Source: Axinella damicornis
Lineage: Eukaryota; Porifera; Demospongiae; Axinellida; Axinellidae
DNA length: 64,000 nt
Direction: 5' to 3'
Assembly (NCBI GenBank): GCA_963931865.1
Contig: OZ007514.1
Coordinates: 6,798,646 to 6,862,645 of the forward strand
Shown one piece after another: positions 10,655 through 20,681 of the stretch (position 1 is its first letter; the number at the start of each line of letters is the position of its first letter). The translations under genes and the position numbers were made by a program. A model generated the notes under the pieces. It was given only the letters and a program-made list of their open reading frames with translations, ran no database searches and was not told the origin of the DNA.

Positions 10655-10855
10655 CTCGGCCTCTGCATTGATCTCCAAGAAGGCTCCGTCTAGGACCTCT
10701 TCTCGGACTGGACAACAACCGCTGAAAGCTGGGGCTCCAGGGTGCCCTCAATCTGCTCCAGTAGGGGGTGTGAGGTCGAAACCCACTTGAACAGCTCCTC
10801 TTCCTTGTTGATCAGCAGGATCTGGTCCTGGATCTCCGTCAGGAACTTCTGGAGG
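10655..10855 (-). pseudogene. Dynein heavy chain exons, copy A (INKEEEL, LDGAFLEINAE)
   Basis: After an acceptor at 10,856 the minus strand reads LQKFLTEIQDQILLINKEEE, then LFKWVSTSHPLLEQIEGTLE, then P. After a 24-base spacer ending in CAG it reads REEVLDGAFLEINAEAE up to a GTGTGT donor. Inner-arm dynein linkers carry INKEE-x-LL...YP-x-L-x-x-I-x-x-x-x-x-P-x-x-LW, then W-x-x-GPF-x-x-INAEE. The 24-base gap is too short to be an intron, and the P-Y-x-x-LW segment is missing here; it is found at 11,545-11,592. This is a rearranged copy; the 21.9-22.5 kb stretch duplicates it. Confidence 0.65.
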
Positions 10856-10999
10856 CTGTGCAGACAGGTACAGACAGTATCACAAACAGCTGCTGCCATG
10901 GCGCACCATTGTAACAGGATGTGGTTCTTGTCCCCCACAGCAAGGATGGCTCCAATGCCGAGTAATGGCTAGGGATGCCGGATGCCAATTGAGAGGGTG

Positions 11000-11545
11000 A
11001 TGGTTGAGTGAGCTGGGTTTCACAGTTTCTTCAGAAAATAATAGAGGATGTCATTGTTGTCCATCATATCATTTGCAAGGCCATCGGCTCTGCTCCTCCG
11101 TGACAGAGTAGTAGAGGTTTGGGTCTAGGAATTGGATCAGGGAAGATTGTAATGTAGTTGCATGGTTATGCCATACGATCAACAGAAATTGGGAATCGGT
11201 ATATATAAGCTAGAGTTGATGCAAATGGCAAAGTTCACCAGATTTGGTCACATATTGTGTCACTCAGTCACAGTCACCCACCACTCACTTCCCACCCACT
11301 CACTTCCCACCCACACAGTTCCCACCCACACACTTCCCACCCACACAGTTCCCACCCACACAGTTCCAACCCACACACTTCCCACCCCACTCACTTCTTA
11401 CCATGAAACTCCTCACCCCCAAAACACACACTTCAGGCACTAAGACTTCTCCGGTCTATACCTCCCTTCTCACCTCCCCTCTCCACCTGCCGTCCACTCA
11501 CCTGTAAATCAGCAGTTGCAAGATCCACATGCTTTAGCTACTCCC
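11000..11545. repeat. Segment duplicated at 22.3-22.8 kb, with ACACACTTCCCACCC-type repeats
   Basis: From AATTGAGAGGGTGATGGTTGAG (10,985) to CTCACCTGTAAATCAGCAGT (11,517) the sequence is nearly the same as 22,295-22,815. A pyrimidine-rich short tandem repeat of TTCCCACCCACACA units (11,286-11,400) has different unit numbers in the two copies. Confidence 0.85.
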
Positions 11546-11592
11546 TTGGTGGTCTGAATGGCGCTTGTCCACAATTTGGTGTACGGACCAGG
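11545..11592 (-). pseudogene. Dynein heavy chain fragment (PYTKLWTSAI)
   Basis: The minus strand reads PGPYTKLWTSAIQTT, matching the P-Y-x-KLW-x-TA stretch of inner-arm dynein linkers that should directly follow the INKEEEL...LEP exon. Here it lies upstream of that exon, so the order is inverted relative to a working gene. Confidence 0.5.
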
Positions 11593-11717
11593 GACAGCCG
11601 TAGTGCTCTGGTAGGAGGTGCAGTGCAGGACAGGAGACCAGTTCCTAGACATTTTATGCTCATTATTAAATCGGACAAAGAAGTGTGACTGCACCATGCG
11701 TGTGCTCTCCAGACAAA

Positions 11718-11720
11718 TTA
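11718..11720. repeat. Target-site duplication TTA (left)
   Basis: TTA directly precedes the left TIR and directly follows the right TIR (17,092-17,094). Confidence 0.55.
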
Positions 11721-11893
11721 TAGTGCAGCGGCATAGTCAGACATATCAAACCAATCGTGCATTTTTTGATAAAAGCACCAAAATTGGTACACATATAGAT
11801 CAATAGACTGTGAACATTTTCAGATATTGAGGCATGTGAAATTGTACCTGCATCAGCCGTGGTGGGCGGTTTCCAAAATGGCCGCCATGCAAC
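11721..11893 (+). repeat. Left terminal inverted repeat of the Academ-like element
   Basis: It begins TAGTGCAGCGGCAT and ends AATGGCCGCCATGCAAC. It pairs with 16,929-17,091 over almost its full length, apart from a 9-base insertion near the outer end. Confidence 0.9.
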
Positions 11894-12081
11894 ATTACCA
11901 AATTTGGCAATGTTGTCTTGTAGATGACTTTTAGATGCCAATCCTTCATAATCTTTTAAGTGCAATTAACACAAACCATGTGACTACCAGCAGCAGCTGT
12001 GCAGATCTTTTCACAAGTTTCCCCTGATGAATAGAGTCTAGCTAGCTAGCTACGTAGCTAGCTACAAGGCCGGCACTAGCC

Positions 12082-13875
12082 ATGTCAAAGAGATTCAAAC
12101 TTGTGGACACCAGGGCAGCATCTACATCTCAACAGGCAGCTCATACAAACTGGGAGCTTTGTGTAATATGCCAAGAACAGACTACAGAGTCCCTTACTTC
12201 TCCTGCTCACTCAAAACGGCAAGACATTGGAAGAGGATACAAGTCACTTGCTGAAAACCTGGTCAAATTCAATGAATTGGGAAAGCTGCCAACAACCTTG
12301 CAGTTGGACAGGATTGATGAAGGGCAAGGTATTGAGGCAGCTATGGTTGCCAATGAGGCCAAGTGGCATCATACATGCACTCTTCGCTACCGTAACACAA
12401 TGCTGAGAAGAGCAGAGAAGAGGACACATCCAAGCCCTGAAAATACCAGGAGTGATGATGTTTCACACAAGCGCTGTAAATTGCGGTCTTCAAGCACAGA
12501 AACAAACGCCAGCAAAGCATCTTGTTTTTTCTGCGGACAATCAGCTGGTAATGACGGCCTTCACGAGGCATCAACATTTCAGATTGACCGCCGTGTGAGG
12601 GAAAGTGCTGCACTGGTTGAGGACAACTTGCTGTTGGCCAGACTCAGTATGGGTGACATGGTAGCCTTGGAAGCCAAGTACCATGCCAAGTGCTTGTTGG
12701 ACCTATACAATCGTGCAAGAAAAGTTCAGACAGATGCACAGCAGGGAACAAACAGAGAACGTGAAATATCTGGAATTGTTCTCGCAGAACTTGTGATGTA
12801 CATCGAGGAAACCCGTTTGGAAACAAGCACTGCAACAGTCTTCAAACTTTCTGATCTTGCACATCTCTACATGTCTAGGATGGAGCAGTTTGGAGTTGTG
12901 AGTGACACAAAAGTGCACACTACCCGACTGAAGCAGAGACTGTTGGCACATTTTCCAGATTTGCGAGCCCAGAGTAAGGGGAGAGATGTGTTGCTGGTAT
13001 TTGATGAAGATATTGGTGCTGCAATAGGCAAAGCCTGTGAGCTGGACAGTGATAGTGACGCTCTTCATCTTGCATGTGCTGCACAAATTGTACGTCGATG
13101 CATGTTTGAAGATCCAAAACCCTTCAATGGCTCATTTGAAGAACTGTGCCAGGTGAAGTCCGTGCCAAACCTAGTGCTTGCACTAGTAAATATGGTCCTG
13201 GAAGGCCCTAGCATCAAGGACCAAATTCATGAGTCTTCAACACCAGCAGCGCTTTCCATTGCCCAGATTCTGAAGTACAACAGCATCAAGCACATGCGCA
13301 CCCAGGCAAACAGCAGCTCATTTGTCAGACACAGCACTGCCCAAGAAACTCCTCTTCCAATCTACATTGGGCTAATGCTGCATGCACAAACTCGCAAGAG
13401 AGAATTGGTTGACAGGCTGTTCAATCTTGGCCTTAGCATCTCCTATGACCGTGTGCTGCGTCTCTCAGCAGAGATGGGAAACAGTGTGTGTCAACGCTTC
13501 CATATGGAGCAAGTCGTTTGTCCACCTATCATGCGGGCCGGTGTATTCACAACCGCTGCTGTGGACAATATTGACCACAACCCCAGTGCCACCACAGCCA
13601 AAGATTCATTCCATGGAACTGGAATCTCCTTGCTACAGCATCCCACGTTTGCTGATGAGGGAGTGGATCGCGGCATTGTCATTATTGAAGGTCACGCTGG
13701 CTCGAAACCTGTTAATCAGCTACCACATTTCTATACTGATGTACCACCTGTTACATCCAGTGTCAAAAGTTCAGCTGTTCCGACTACCAGTGTGACCTCC
13801 CTGAAAAGGGAGGACTTCAAGAAGCACACAGACAAAGAGTACAGATGGCTGGAGAACACGAGAGATGTTCTTTAA
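12082..13875 (+). CDS. Academ-like transposase, N-terminal part (ORF1, 597 aa)
   Basis: This is the N-terminal half of the element's protein, acting in the nucleus on transposon DNA. Two matching zinc-binding modules are visible. C27-x2-C30 pairs with H96-x2-C99 (KWHHTC), and C148-x2-C151 pairs with H201-x2-C204 (KYHAKC). Each follows the pattern CxxC, a long spacer, then W/Y-H-x-x-C-x-x-R/L. The GRGYKSLAENLVKFNELGKL stretch is typical of this repetitive family in aquatic animals. The start codon has a good context (GCCATGT). The frame stops at TAA 13,873-13,875 and overlaps ORF2 by 11 bases in the +1 frame. Related proteins are normally one chain, so the break is either a 1-nt loss or a recoding site. 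Confidence 0.85.
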   Translation: MSKRFKLVDTRAASTSQQAAHTNWELCVICQEQTTESLTSPAHSKRQDIGRGYKSLAENLVKFNELGKLPTTLQLDRIDEGQGIEAAMVANEAKWHHTCTLRYRNTMLRRAEKRTHPSPENTRSDDVSHKRCKLRSSSTETNASKASCFFCGQSAGNDGLHEASTFQIDRRVRESAALVEDNLLLARLSMGDMVALEAKYHAKCLLDLYNRARKVQTDAQQGTNREREISGIVLAELVMYIEETRLETSTATVFKLSDLAHLYMSRMEQFGVVSDTKVHTTRLKQRLLAHFPDLRAQSKGRDVLLVFDEDIGAAIGKACELDSDSDALHLACAAQIVRRCMFEDPKPFNGSFEELCQVKSVPNLVLALVNMVLEGPSIKDQIHESSTPAALSIAQILKYNSIKHMRTQANSSSFVRHSTAQETPLPIYIGLMLHAQTRKRELVDRLFNLGLSISYDRVLRLSAEMGNSVCQRFHMEQVVCPPIMRAGVFTTAAVDNIDHNPSATTAKDSFHGTGISLLQHPTFADEGVDRGIVIIEGHAGSKPVNQLPHFYTDVPPVTSSVKSSAVPTTSVTSLKREDFKKHTDKEYRWLENTRDVL

Positions 13876-16663
13876 AGAAAATGCTGATCGGAGCAGCGAG
13901 AACACATCGTGGGCTGCATACCATGCCAGCAATCAGGAACCTGGAGATCGGATTATCACATCCACAGCTTTACTTCCGCTATTCCAGGAGAGTGCCCACA
14001 CAGTAGCAATGATTAGGCATTCAATGGATGTGGTGAAGAGTGCTGTTGAGCATTTGAATGCAGGACAAACTCCAGTTCTGACGTTTGACCAGCCACTCTA
14101 TGCTTTAGCCAAACAGATCCAGTGGAAGTGGCATGAGAAGTATGGTGAAGATAAATTTGTGGTGATGTTTGGTGGGCTCCACATTGAGATGGCAGCTCTG
14201 AAGACCATTGGTGACTGGCTGCAAGGAAGTGGATGGGCACAAGCACTGGTACAAGCAGATATTGCAACGGTAGGAACGGCTGATTCATTGTACCGAGCAA
14301 CACATGTTATGCGTACAAGAAAGGCACACCAAATCACAGCTGCTGCCTTATACATTCTGCAACGCCGTGCCTATGACCATTATACTCATACCAGTGTAGG
14401 AAATGGTCAACCCCCCCTCGACTTTGAAGCCTGGTGTGATGAGAGAAAACGGAGTTGCCCTCAGTTTCAGTACTGGGAAACAGCAATGGCACTAGAAGTT
14501 TGCATTCTCATTTATGTGCGGTCCCTGAGAGAGGCAGACCTTGCCGTGTATCTAGATGCCCTGACGGAACTTGTTCCCTGGTTCTACGCACTAGACCACA
14601 CAAACTATGCCCGCTGGATACCAGTGCATCTGAGAGATATGGCTGAACTACCCACGAAGCACCCAGACATTTACAGAGAGTTCTGTGCTGGCCACTTCAC
14701 AGTGCAAAAGACTAAGCGAGTGTGCTCAGCAATCCCCATTGACCAAGCACACGAACAGAACAATGCATGTGTCAAGGGTGATGGAGGTGCAGTTGGCCTC
14801 ACAGACAACCCAAGTGCTCTGCGGCGGTGGATGGTTGCAGGACCAGAGGTTGCCAAAGTGATTGGGGAATTCGAGAATGCAGACCTGCACTGGGACAAAA
14901 GAGTGGACACACGTCACCATGACCAAACAGCAAGTGTGCAGGTATCATTTGCAAAGGATGTTCGCTCTCTTGTGACTGTCATTGAGGAGTTGGGTAACCC
15001 ATTTGAGGAGGAGAGCCAGGACTTACTTGTCCTTGATACCAAGGAAATTGCAGATCCAGCTGCAGTGGAGACAGTCCGTAGTGCCGAGAGGATAGGCAAA
15101 GAGCAGTTTGATGCATTCACAAAGGAGTGCCTCATACACAGGACCAAGTCAATAGATGAGACAATTCACCGTAACAAGCTACCGCTGTTTGGCACCTCTA
15201 GACGCACAGCATCCAAAGGAAAGCAACAGCTGACCTCCCTGAAGAATGATGTTGCACTCTTCTCACGGTTATATATCAGCTGTCAGACACGTGATGGGAA
15301 TCTAGAGGAATTCTTTCGACATGAGAACCAAGCGTGTCCTCCATCACTCTCTGATGCAGGGAGACTTCACCTAGGTACCAAGAGTGATTTGCTGATGTGC
15401 TTGGAGGGCCTTTCTGAGGCACAATCTGAAGCACCTAGTGTCACCAATGTAGTCCTTGATGGAGCTGCAATCATTCAGATGCTGAAGCCAGGTGCTGCCA
15501 AGATATTTGAGGAATATGCCCGTCAGGTGTTCCTCCCATACATCTCAGGACAACTTCGACATGTGACACGTCTAGATCTGGTGTGGGACAGCTATGTGGT
15601 TGACTCTCTGAAAGCAACAGCCAGGGCAAAACGTGGGAAAGGAGTGCGTCGACGCGTCGTCGGGTCTGCACCCATACCGGGAAACTGGCACAATTTCCTA
15701 CGTGTGGACCTCAACAAGCAGGAACTCTTCAGCTTCCTCTCAAAAGCACTGATACAGTCATTTGATGAGGACAACAAGGAACTGGTTGTCACAGATGGAG
15801 AGCTGGTTCTTTGCGTACCACCACAACAGGACATTCACCCACTTGCCCCATGCAGCCATGAAGAGGCAGACAGTCGTATGCTGCTGCATGTAGCACATGC
15901 TGCACAATACGGCCACAATCGTATACTTATACGTACCGTTGATACTGATGTTGTGGTGTTGGCTGTGATGGTAGCGCAGACACTACCAGCTGAAGATGAA
16001 GTCTGGCTAGCATTTGGAACTGGAAAGAGTTTCCGATACTTGGCAGCCCACCGAATAGCTGCTTGTCTGGGACCAGAGAAGTCATGTGCCCTTCCAATGT
16101 TTCATGCACTAACTGGGTGTGATACTGTGTCAGCTTTCATAGGGAATGGAAAGAAAACTGCATGGGCTGCCTGGAATTCACTGCCAGAGCTGACTGATGC
16201 ACTGCTGCAACTGGCATGTGCACCCACTGAGATCCCAGAACACAGCATGCAGGCAATCGAGAGGTTTGTCATACTCATGTATGACCGAACAAGCACCTGC
16301 ACTAACGTGAACAAGGCTAGGAAGAAGCTCTTTGCAAAGAGGTCCTCTGTGCAGAGGATTCCACCAACACGTGCTGCTCTGGAACAGCATGTCAAGAGGG
16401 CTGTCTTCCAGGGTGGCCATGTCTGGGGCCAAACACTTGTCACACAGCCGGTGTTGCCTTCTCCCAGTAGCTGGGGGTGGATAAAGAGTGATGATGGACT
16501 GTACGAACCCCACTGGTCCACACTTCCAGAAGCAAGCAAGACCTGTTATGAGTTGGTCTCTTGTGGCTGTAAGAAGGGGTGCCGTAGCCGCTGCAAGTGC
16601 AGAAAGGCTGCACTTCAATGCACTGCTCTCTGCCACTGTGAAGGGGAATGTTCCACAAACTAG
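13865..16663 (+). CDS. Academ-like transposase/nuclease, C-terminal part (ORF2, 932 aa)
   Basis: Continues ORF1 in the +1 frame. The first third holds conserved blocks, TFDQPLYALAKQIQWKWHEK (73-92), MFGGLHIEMA (101-110) and PIDQAHEQNNA (291-301), which may be the RNase H-like DDE core; I infer this from position and acidic residues. Residues ~529-760 look like an XPG/FEN-type PIN nuclease: VVLDGAAIIQML (D532), VWDSYVVDSLK with a basic KRGKGVRRR tail, CSHEEADSRM (E667, D669), TVDTDVVVLA (D693, D695) and HALTGCDT (D753), in the order of XPG N, XPG I and the helix-turn-helix region. The last ~39 residues are a CXC (tesmin/TSO1-like) zinc domain, CGCKKGCRSRCKC...CHCEGEC. No internal stop is present. 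ATG 13,865 may be only an internal Met of a longer chain. Confidence 0.85.
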   Translation: MFFKENADRSSENTSWAAYHASNQEPGDRIITSTALLPLFQESAHTVAMIRHSMDVVKSAVEHLNAGQTPVLTFDQPLYALAKQIQWKWHEKYGEDKFVVMFGGLHIEMAALKTIGDWLQGSGWAQALVQADIATVGTADSLYRATHVMRTRKAHQITAAALYILQRRAYDHYTHTSVGNGQPPLDFEAWCDERKRSCPQFQYWETAMALEVCILIYVRSLREADLAVYLDALTELVPWFYALDHTNYARWIPVHLRDMAELPTKHPDIYREFCAGHFTVQKTKRVCSAIPIDQAHEQNNACVKGDGGAVGLTDNPSALRRWMVAGPEVAKVIGEFENADLHWDKRVDTRHHDQTASVQVSFAKDVRSLVTVIEELGNPFEEESQDLLVLDTKEIADPAAVETVRSAERIGKEQFDAFTKECLIHRTKSIDETIHRNKLPLFGTSRRTASKGKQQLTSLKNDVALFSRLYISCQTRDGNLEEFFRHENQACPPSLSDAGRLHLGTKSDLLMCLEGLSEAQSEAPSVTNVVLDGAAIIQMLKPGAAKIFEEYARQVFLPYISGQLRHVTRLDLVWDSYVVDSLKATARAKRGKGVRRRVVGSAPIPGNWHNFLRVDLNKQELFSFLSKALIQSFDEDNKELVVTDGELVLCVPPQQDIHPLAPCSHEEADSRMLLHVAHAAQYGHNRILIRTVDTDVVVLAVMVAQTLPAEDEVWLAFGTGKSFRYLAAHRIAACLGPEKSCALPMFHALTGCDTVSAFIGNGKKTAWAAWNSLPELTDALLQLACAPTEIPEHSMQAIERFVILMYDRTSTCTNVNKARKKLFAKRSSVQRIPPTRAALEQHVKRAVFQGGHVWGQTLVTQPVLPSPSSWGWIKSDDGLYEPHWSTLPEASKTCYELVSCGCKKGCRSRCKCRKAALQCTALCHCEGECSTN

Positions 16664-16928
16664 CTGAACTTCTTTTGTATCACAATTTCACACAGATCGA
16701 TGGTATTACAACTGAACCAAGTTATGCACTTTAAGTAAACGTATATGTGTACCCTATTGGATTGGTGTAGCTACAATTTTTTAAAACGTGGCAGCCATTT
16801 CGCACAAAAGGTGGCCATTATTACCATGAACAGTTAGTAGGTAATATTCTGGTGCAGGATTCAGAATAAATACCACCCCTAAAAGCGCTATTAAAGAATT
16901 ATAGTACTGCATTGTTTTATCGAATTAC

Positions 16929-17091
16929 GTTGCATGGCGGCCATTTTTTAAATCGGCCACCACGGTTGATGCAGGTACAATTTCACATGCCTCAATATCT
17001 CAAAATGTTCACAGCATATTAATGCATATGTGTACCAATTTTGGTGCTTTCATCAAAAAATGCACGATAGGTTTGATATGCCACTGCACTA
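16929..17091 (-). repeat. Right terminal inverted repeat of the Academ-like element
   Basis: Inverse of 11,721-11,893. It starts GTTGCATGGCGGCCATT and ends ATGCCACTGCACTA, followed by the TTA duplication. Confidence 0.9.
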
Positions 17092-17099
17092 TTATTACT

Positions 17100-17450
17100 T
17101 GAAAGCTTGACAAGCCAAACTTTAGGGTCCCCCTCCCCAGTCAAGACCTTGTACTGCTGCCCAGACCCAGTGGTGCAGACACAAGCTGTCCACCTTCATG
17201 CCAGTGCAAGGCAAGGGAAGGCCCCGCCAATGCAATGCGAGCCAACTTACCGCCAGGGCTGCCACATGACCATGCATGCAGCATGCCCGGCCACTGCACA
17301 CACTCCTGGCCTGGCCCGGGTGTTACCCTGTGGCAGCGGACCTCTGGTGAGATTGGGACAACGCCCTGACAGTGGGAGGAGTAATGGTAGCCATTTGCAC
17401 GGCGCCACAACTCCAGATAGGCATCCAACCCTATAGTCCTAGCTACTTTG
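17100..17450. other. GC-rich stretch, no gene recognised
   Basis: Both strands stay open for ~100 codons here, but this is a composition effect. No splice-bounded exon or known domain is seen. Confidence 0.35.
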
Positions 17451-18510
17451 CGAGCTGCTTGCCCAGTGACAACTTGTCATAGGTGACCCACTCTGGAGGA
17501 CAATTATACAGTATCCGTCTTCAAAATTTGATGTTGCAATTTCTGTTCCTGGTCAGGCTTTCTGTTACAAACGCAAACACGGATGACCAAATGCGAACGC
17601 CTATGAACTCCGGAAGATCTACAAGCGAAGCTGTTCTGTTTTCGGAAACTTAGGCTTGTACAAAGCTAGCGCTCTTCAGAAGAAACCTGATTCTCTGGTC
17701 TTCAGAAAAAGCCTTCTGGTTTTTCGAAAAATTCCAGTTTGAGGGGAAGCTGAACAGCGAATGCATATCGGAAAAACGTTCTAAATCGCAGCATCAATTT
17801 TATAGACGCGTACTGTAAATTGTGTTGGTACAGTGGCTAAGCTGCATGTCATGCAAGCTACATCCAGTTCAGCATAAAATCAACTTTCTGCTGAAATTCT
17901 GAAGATCAACTGCAGTACCAAGCAGAGTATGTCAAAACCTATTTTAAGTGGGTACTGGATAAGCAGGTTTGTATATGCACCTACACACATGCACCATAAT
18001 CACACTAATTTGTAAAGTGCAAAATTCGCAACTTGAGTAAATATCACAAAAACATCTCATGCAGCAATCCACAAATTCATGTAACGCATCCACACAATCC
18101 CCCCCTCCACTCCTTACTCCATACAATCAGAACACAGCAACTATAGAGACAGACAAAGCAACAATTGCTTAAATGAAACTGGAAGGCTTTCAAACTTGTC
18201 CTCTAGTAGATTTCATCCCACTAGGTTAGCTAGTGCAGTCACTACGAAACCCTAGCTAGTTGGAAGGGTAAGAAAGACGCAATAGCAACTAGGCTACTAT
18301 ACTGCATCCTGTTCGTCATGCTACGTAGCTGGTTGTTTCGCGACATGGTCCTTTTGTGCTGGATGTGTCAGATAAGTTGCCGTAAGAACAATTTTGTGGG
18401 TAGCCAGCTAATCCAGTCCACAAAAATATAACAGCGAGAAATATGGACACACTATGGAAAGGTAACATTTGGATTTTGTTCCAGCCTGGAATCAGTGGTA
18501 GGCTGTTAAT
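17450..18510. other. No gene recognised
   Basis: AT-rich, unique-looking sequence with short frames only. No repeats or RNA genes could be supported. Confidence 0.35.
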
Positions 18511-18516
18511 TGAACA

Positions 18517-19443
18517 AGTTACATTTGCCATTCTTCAGATGAATAGGGCAGGCTACCCATTCATTGTTTTTGACCACATACTCTTCTTTGGTATGTTTGA
18601 CCAAGGACGAAGGAAGGGAACCTGCACAGGTGCCCAGTATCCTGACAACCGAAGGTCTTGCGTGACAACGGACGGTGTGAGGAGAACTCAACTGTGTGTG
18701 TTGGCGTTCTACAACACTGTGGTCTGGACTGAGCCATCTGGTTGACGAGTCAGGAGGACAACCTAGAAATGCAAGGGCTCTCAGTCTCAACTGTGAATTG
18801 CATTTGCTGGTTATAATGATGGTTTAATAAGGGTTAGAGTCTGGTGCAAGTGTCATAAACATATCCTATATTCTAGAAACATGGGGTGGGCTGGTGAGAA
18901 GGCGCATGCTCTTTGATCAATCTCTAGTTGGTGAGAATGATATAGATACTGGTGACCCATGGCTGCACAAAAGGACTGGACCACTAGAGCAGTCCCTTCA
19001 GAACAGCCGTCAGTACCTGTCACAGTCACCACCAACTTGGGTCACAGAAGAGAATGAGGAGTGCATGCTGTCTGCATTCTCAGCCACACATGCACTTCTG
19101 GAAGAGGTATGAGGATGATATTTGCACCACGGTATACCTCTGTTACCCTGCTTCAAAACCCTTTTAAAATGCAAAAACAACGATTGATCCGACCTCCCTT
19201 TCTGCATTGCCCTCCTTGATCAGTCATGACTCCGTGCAGCCACAATAATTTAGAATGCCTACACACACTGTTGAGTTCTTCTCACACTATCCGTTGCCAC
19301 GCAAGACCTTCAGCTGTCAGGACACTGTACACCAATGCTGTTTCCTTTCCTTCATCCCAGGTCAAACATACCAAAGTAGGCAGTGGTCACAAACAATGAA
19401 CGGTTAGCCCACCCTGCTCATCTGAAGAATGGCACATGTAACT
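18517..19443. mobile_element. Long inverted-repeat element (arms ~190 bp, spacer ~540 bp)
   Basis: The arms 18,517-18,710 and 19,252-19,443 are inverse copies at roughly 80% identity. For example TTGCCATTCTTCAGATGA pairs with TCATCTGAAGAATGGCA, and GGTCTTGCGTGACAACGGA pairs with CCGTTGCCACGCAAGACC. No convincing gene is in the spacer. This is an old foldback or TIR transposon. Confidence 0.7.
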
Positions 19444-19499
19444 GGTTATGACCAACAGGCTAGGCTACCACCAAGTCCAGGCTTCAACAGATGCGAATG

Positions 19500-19680
19500 T
19501 TACCCTTCTCTAGTGTGCCTAAGAACTGTCAGACAATCTATTGTCTGCTAACTCCTCACAGATCCGAAGACCACATACGGTACCATGCAAGCTAGGTCAC
19601 TAGTAAGCCATCTCAACATTTCTGTTGGTTTCCTGAAGAGATATTAGTAGTCCTTGAGGGTGGGAGAGGGGTAGACACTC
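19500..19680. repeat. Dispersed repeat shared with 55.4 and 55.9 kb
   Basis: Blocks such as AACATTTCTGTTGGTTTCCT and GGGTGGGAGAGGGGTAGACA occur inverted at 55,449-55,515. AGTAAGCCATCTCAAC, ATTGTCTGCTAACTCCTCAC and related blocks occur inverted at 55,905-56,010. Confidence 0.6.
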
Positions 19681-19804
19681 ATTGTTATTATTTTAGGTAC
19701 TGAATGTGCATGCGCATAGTGTACTATATTATGTTGGCCAGGAATAGCTACGACACATTCTCATTCATGGGGAGACAAACGTTCGCATCACCAGCAAAAC
19801 AACT

Positions 19805-20045
19805 CTAACGCAACCACAAGCACACACACACAACACACACACATGCACACTCACACATGTCACACACATGCATACACACACGCACATGCCCACGCACAAT
19901 ACACACACACACACACACACACACACACTACGCACATGCACACACACACCTGCATGCGACGCACACGCACTCACATGCACACACACAATACACACACACA
20001 CACATACCTGCACGCGACGCACACGCACTCACATGCACACACACA

Positions 20046-20110
<65 letters not shown>

Positions 20111-20112
20111 TG
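19805..20112. repeat. CA-rich microsatellite cluster
   Basis: (CA)n runs are mixed with a longer ~67-bp unit containing GACGCACACGCACTCACATG, seen twice near 19,958 and 20,015. A pure CA run follows (20,049-20,104). Long open frames here are artefacts of the repeat. Confidence 0.9.
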
Positions 20113-20199
20113 CACGTACACACATATATTATATACTGTGAGGGAACCATCCACAACCCATCCAATTAAGGTCACCTGTCCCAGGGCCCCCAGACTCAC

Positions 20200-20300
20200 C
20201 AGGATGTGTATGCAGTGGTTGACTCGCTTGCATGGCTTGACCTCTCCCCACCCATACACTAGCACTCCAGTGGACACACTTGTGTCGCACAAGGAGATTA
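20200..20300 (-). CDS. Candidate exon of unknown gene
   Basis: The minus strand reads SLCDTSVSTGVLVYGWGEVK then PCKRVNHCIHIL and stops at a clean GTGAGT donor (20,194-20,199). The composition looks protein-like and non-repetitive, but I do not recognise a family, and the acceptor could be any of several CAGs near 20,305-20,335. No partner exon was found nearby, so it may be a lone remnant. Confidence 0.35.
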
Positions 20301-20681
20301 CTGGGCAGCAGCACCTGTGATCTGGGGAGCTGGACCCTGCCACATCCCGGCCGCAATTATGCAGTGTCAAGAGTTCATGAACTCTTGGCAGTGTACAAGC
20401 TTAAGGGCATTCATTCTCCTGCTACGTACGTATGTACCGAGAGCAGGACAAAATCACTGCTAGGGATGCTTGCCAACCTCCCTGACAGAATATTATTTTG
20501 TGGAACTGGTGTCCTGTCAATACAACTGCACCTCCTCCCTCACACTGGTAGCCATCCCTGGTCAAATGGAGGCATATCAGCGGCCAAGCACCGGTAGCTA
20601 TATAGTTCCTAGTAATGACATGTGCATGTGTAGAAGAGATGGGCAATTAATACATGATCGTATTGGACATCACAAAATGAC

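Larger units (their letters stand above)
11721..17091 (+). mobile_element. Academ-like DNA transposon, nearly intact (5.4 kb)
   Basis: Two inverted arms of ~165 bp bound a unit that encodes a long transposase with zinc-binding modules, an XPG/FEN-like nuclease region and a C-terminal CXC domain. The 3-bp TTA duplication and the XPG-type nuclease agree with the Academ superfamily as I know it (3-4 bp duplications, XPG nuclease). The superfamily name is my inference. The arms differ by about one base in ten, so the insertion is not brand new, yet the reading frames are open apart from a single frame change near 13,870. Confidence 0.75.

Noticed and set aside
17107..17436. Overlapping ~100-codon frames on both strands after the Academ element
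   Set aside because: GC-rich composition, no domain, no splice borders, and outside the element's TIR.
18443..18790. Plus- and minus-strand frames of ~95-100 codons
   Set aside because: They fall in an inverted-repeat arm whose partner at 19.25-19.44 kb is not coding.
19843..20370. His/Thr-rich and Cys/Val-rich open frames of 90-150 codons
   Set aside because: CA-repeat artefacts on both strands.
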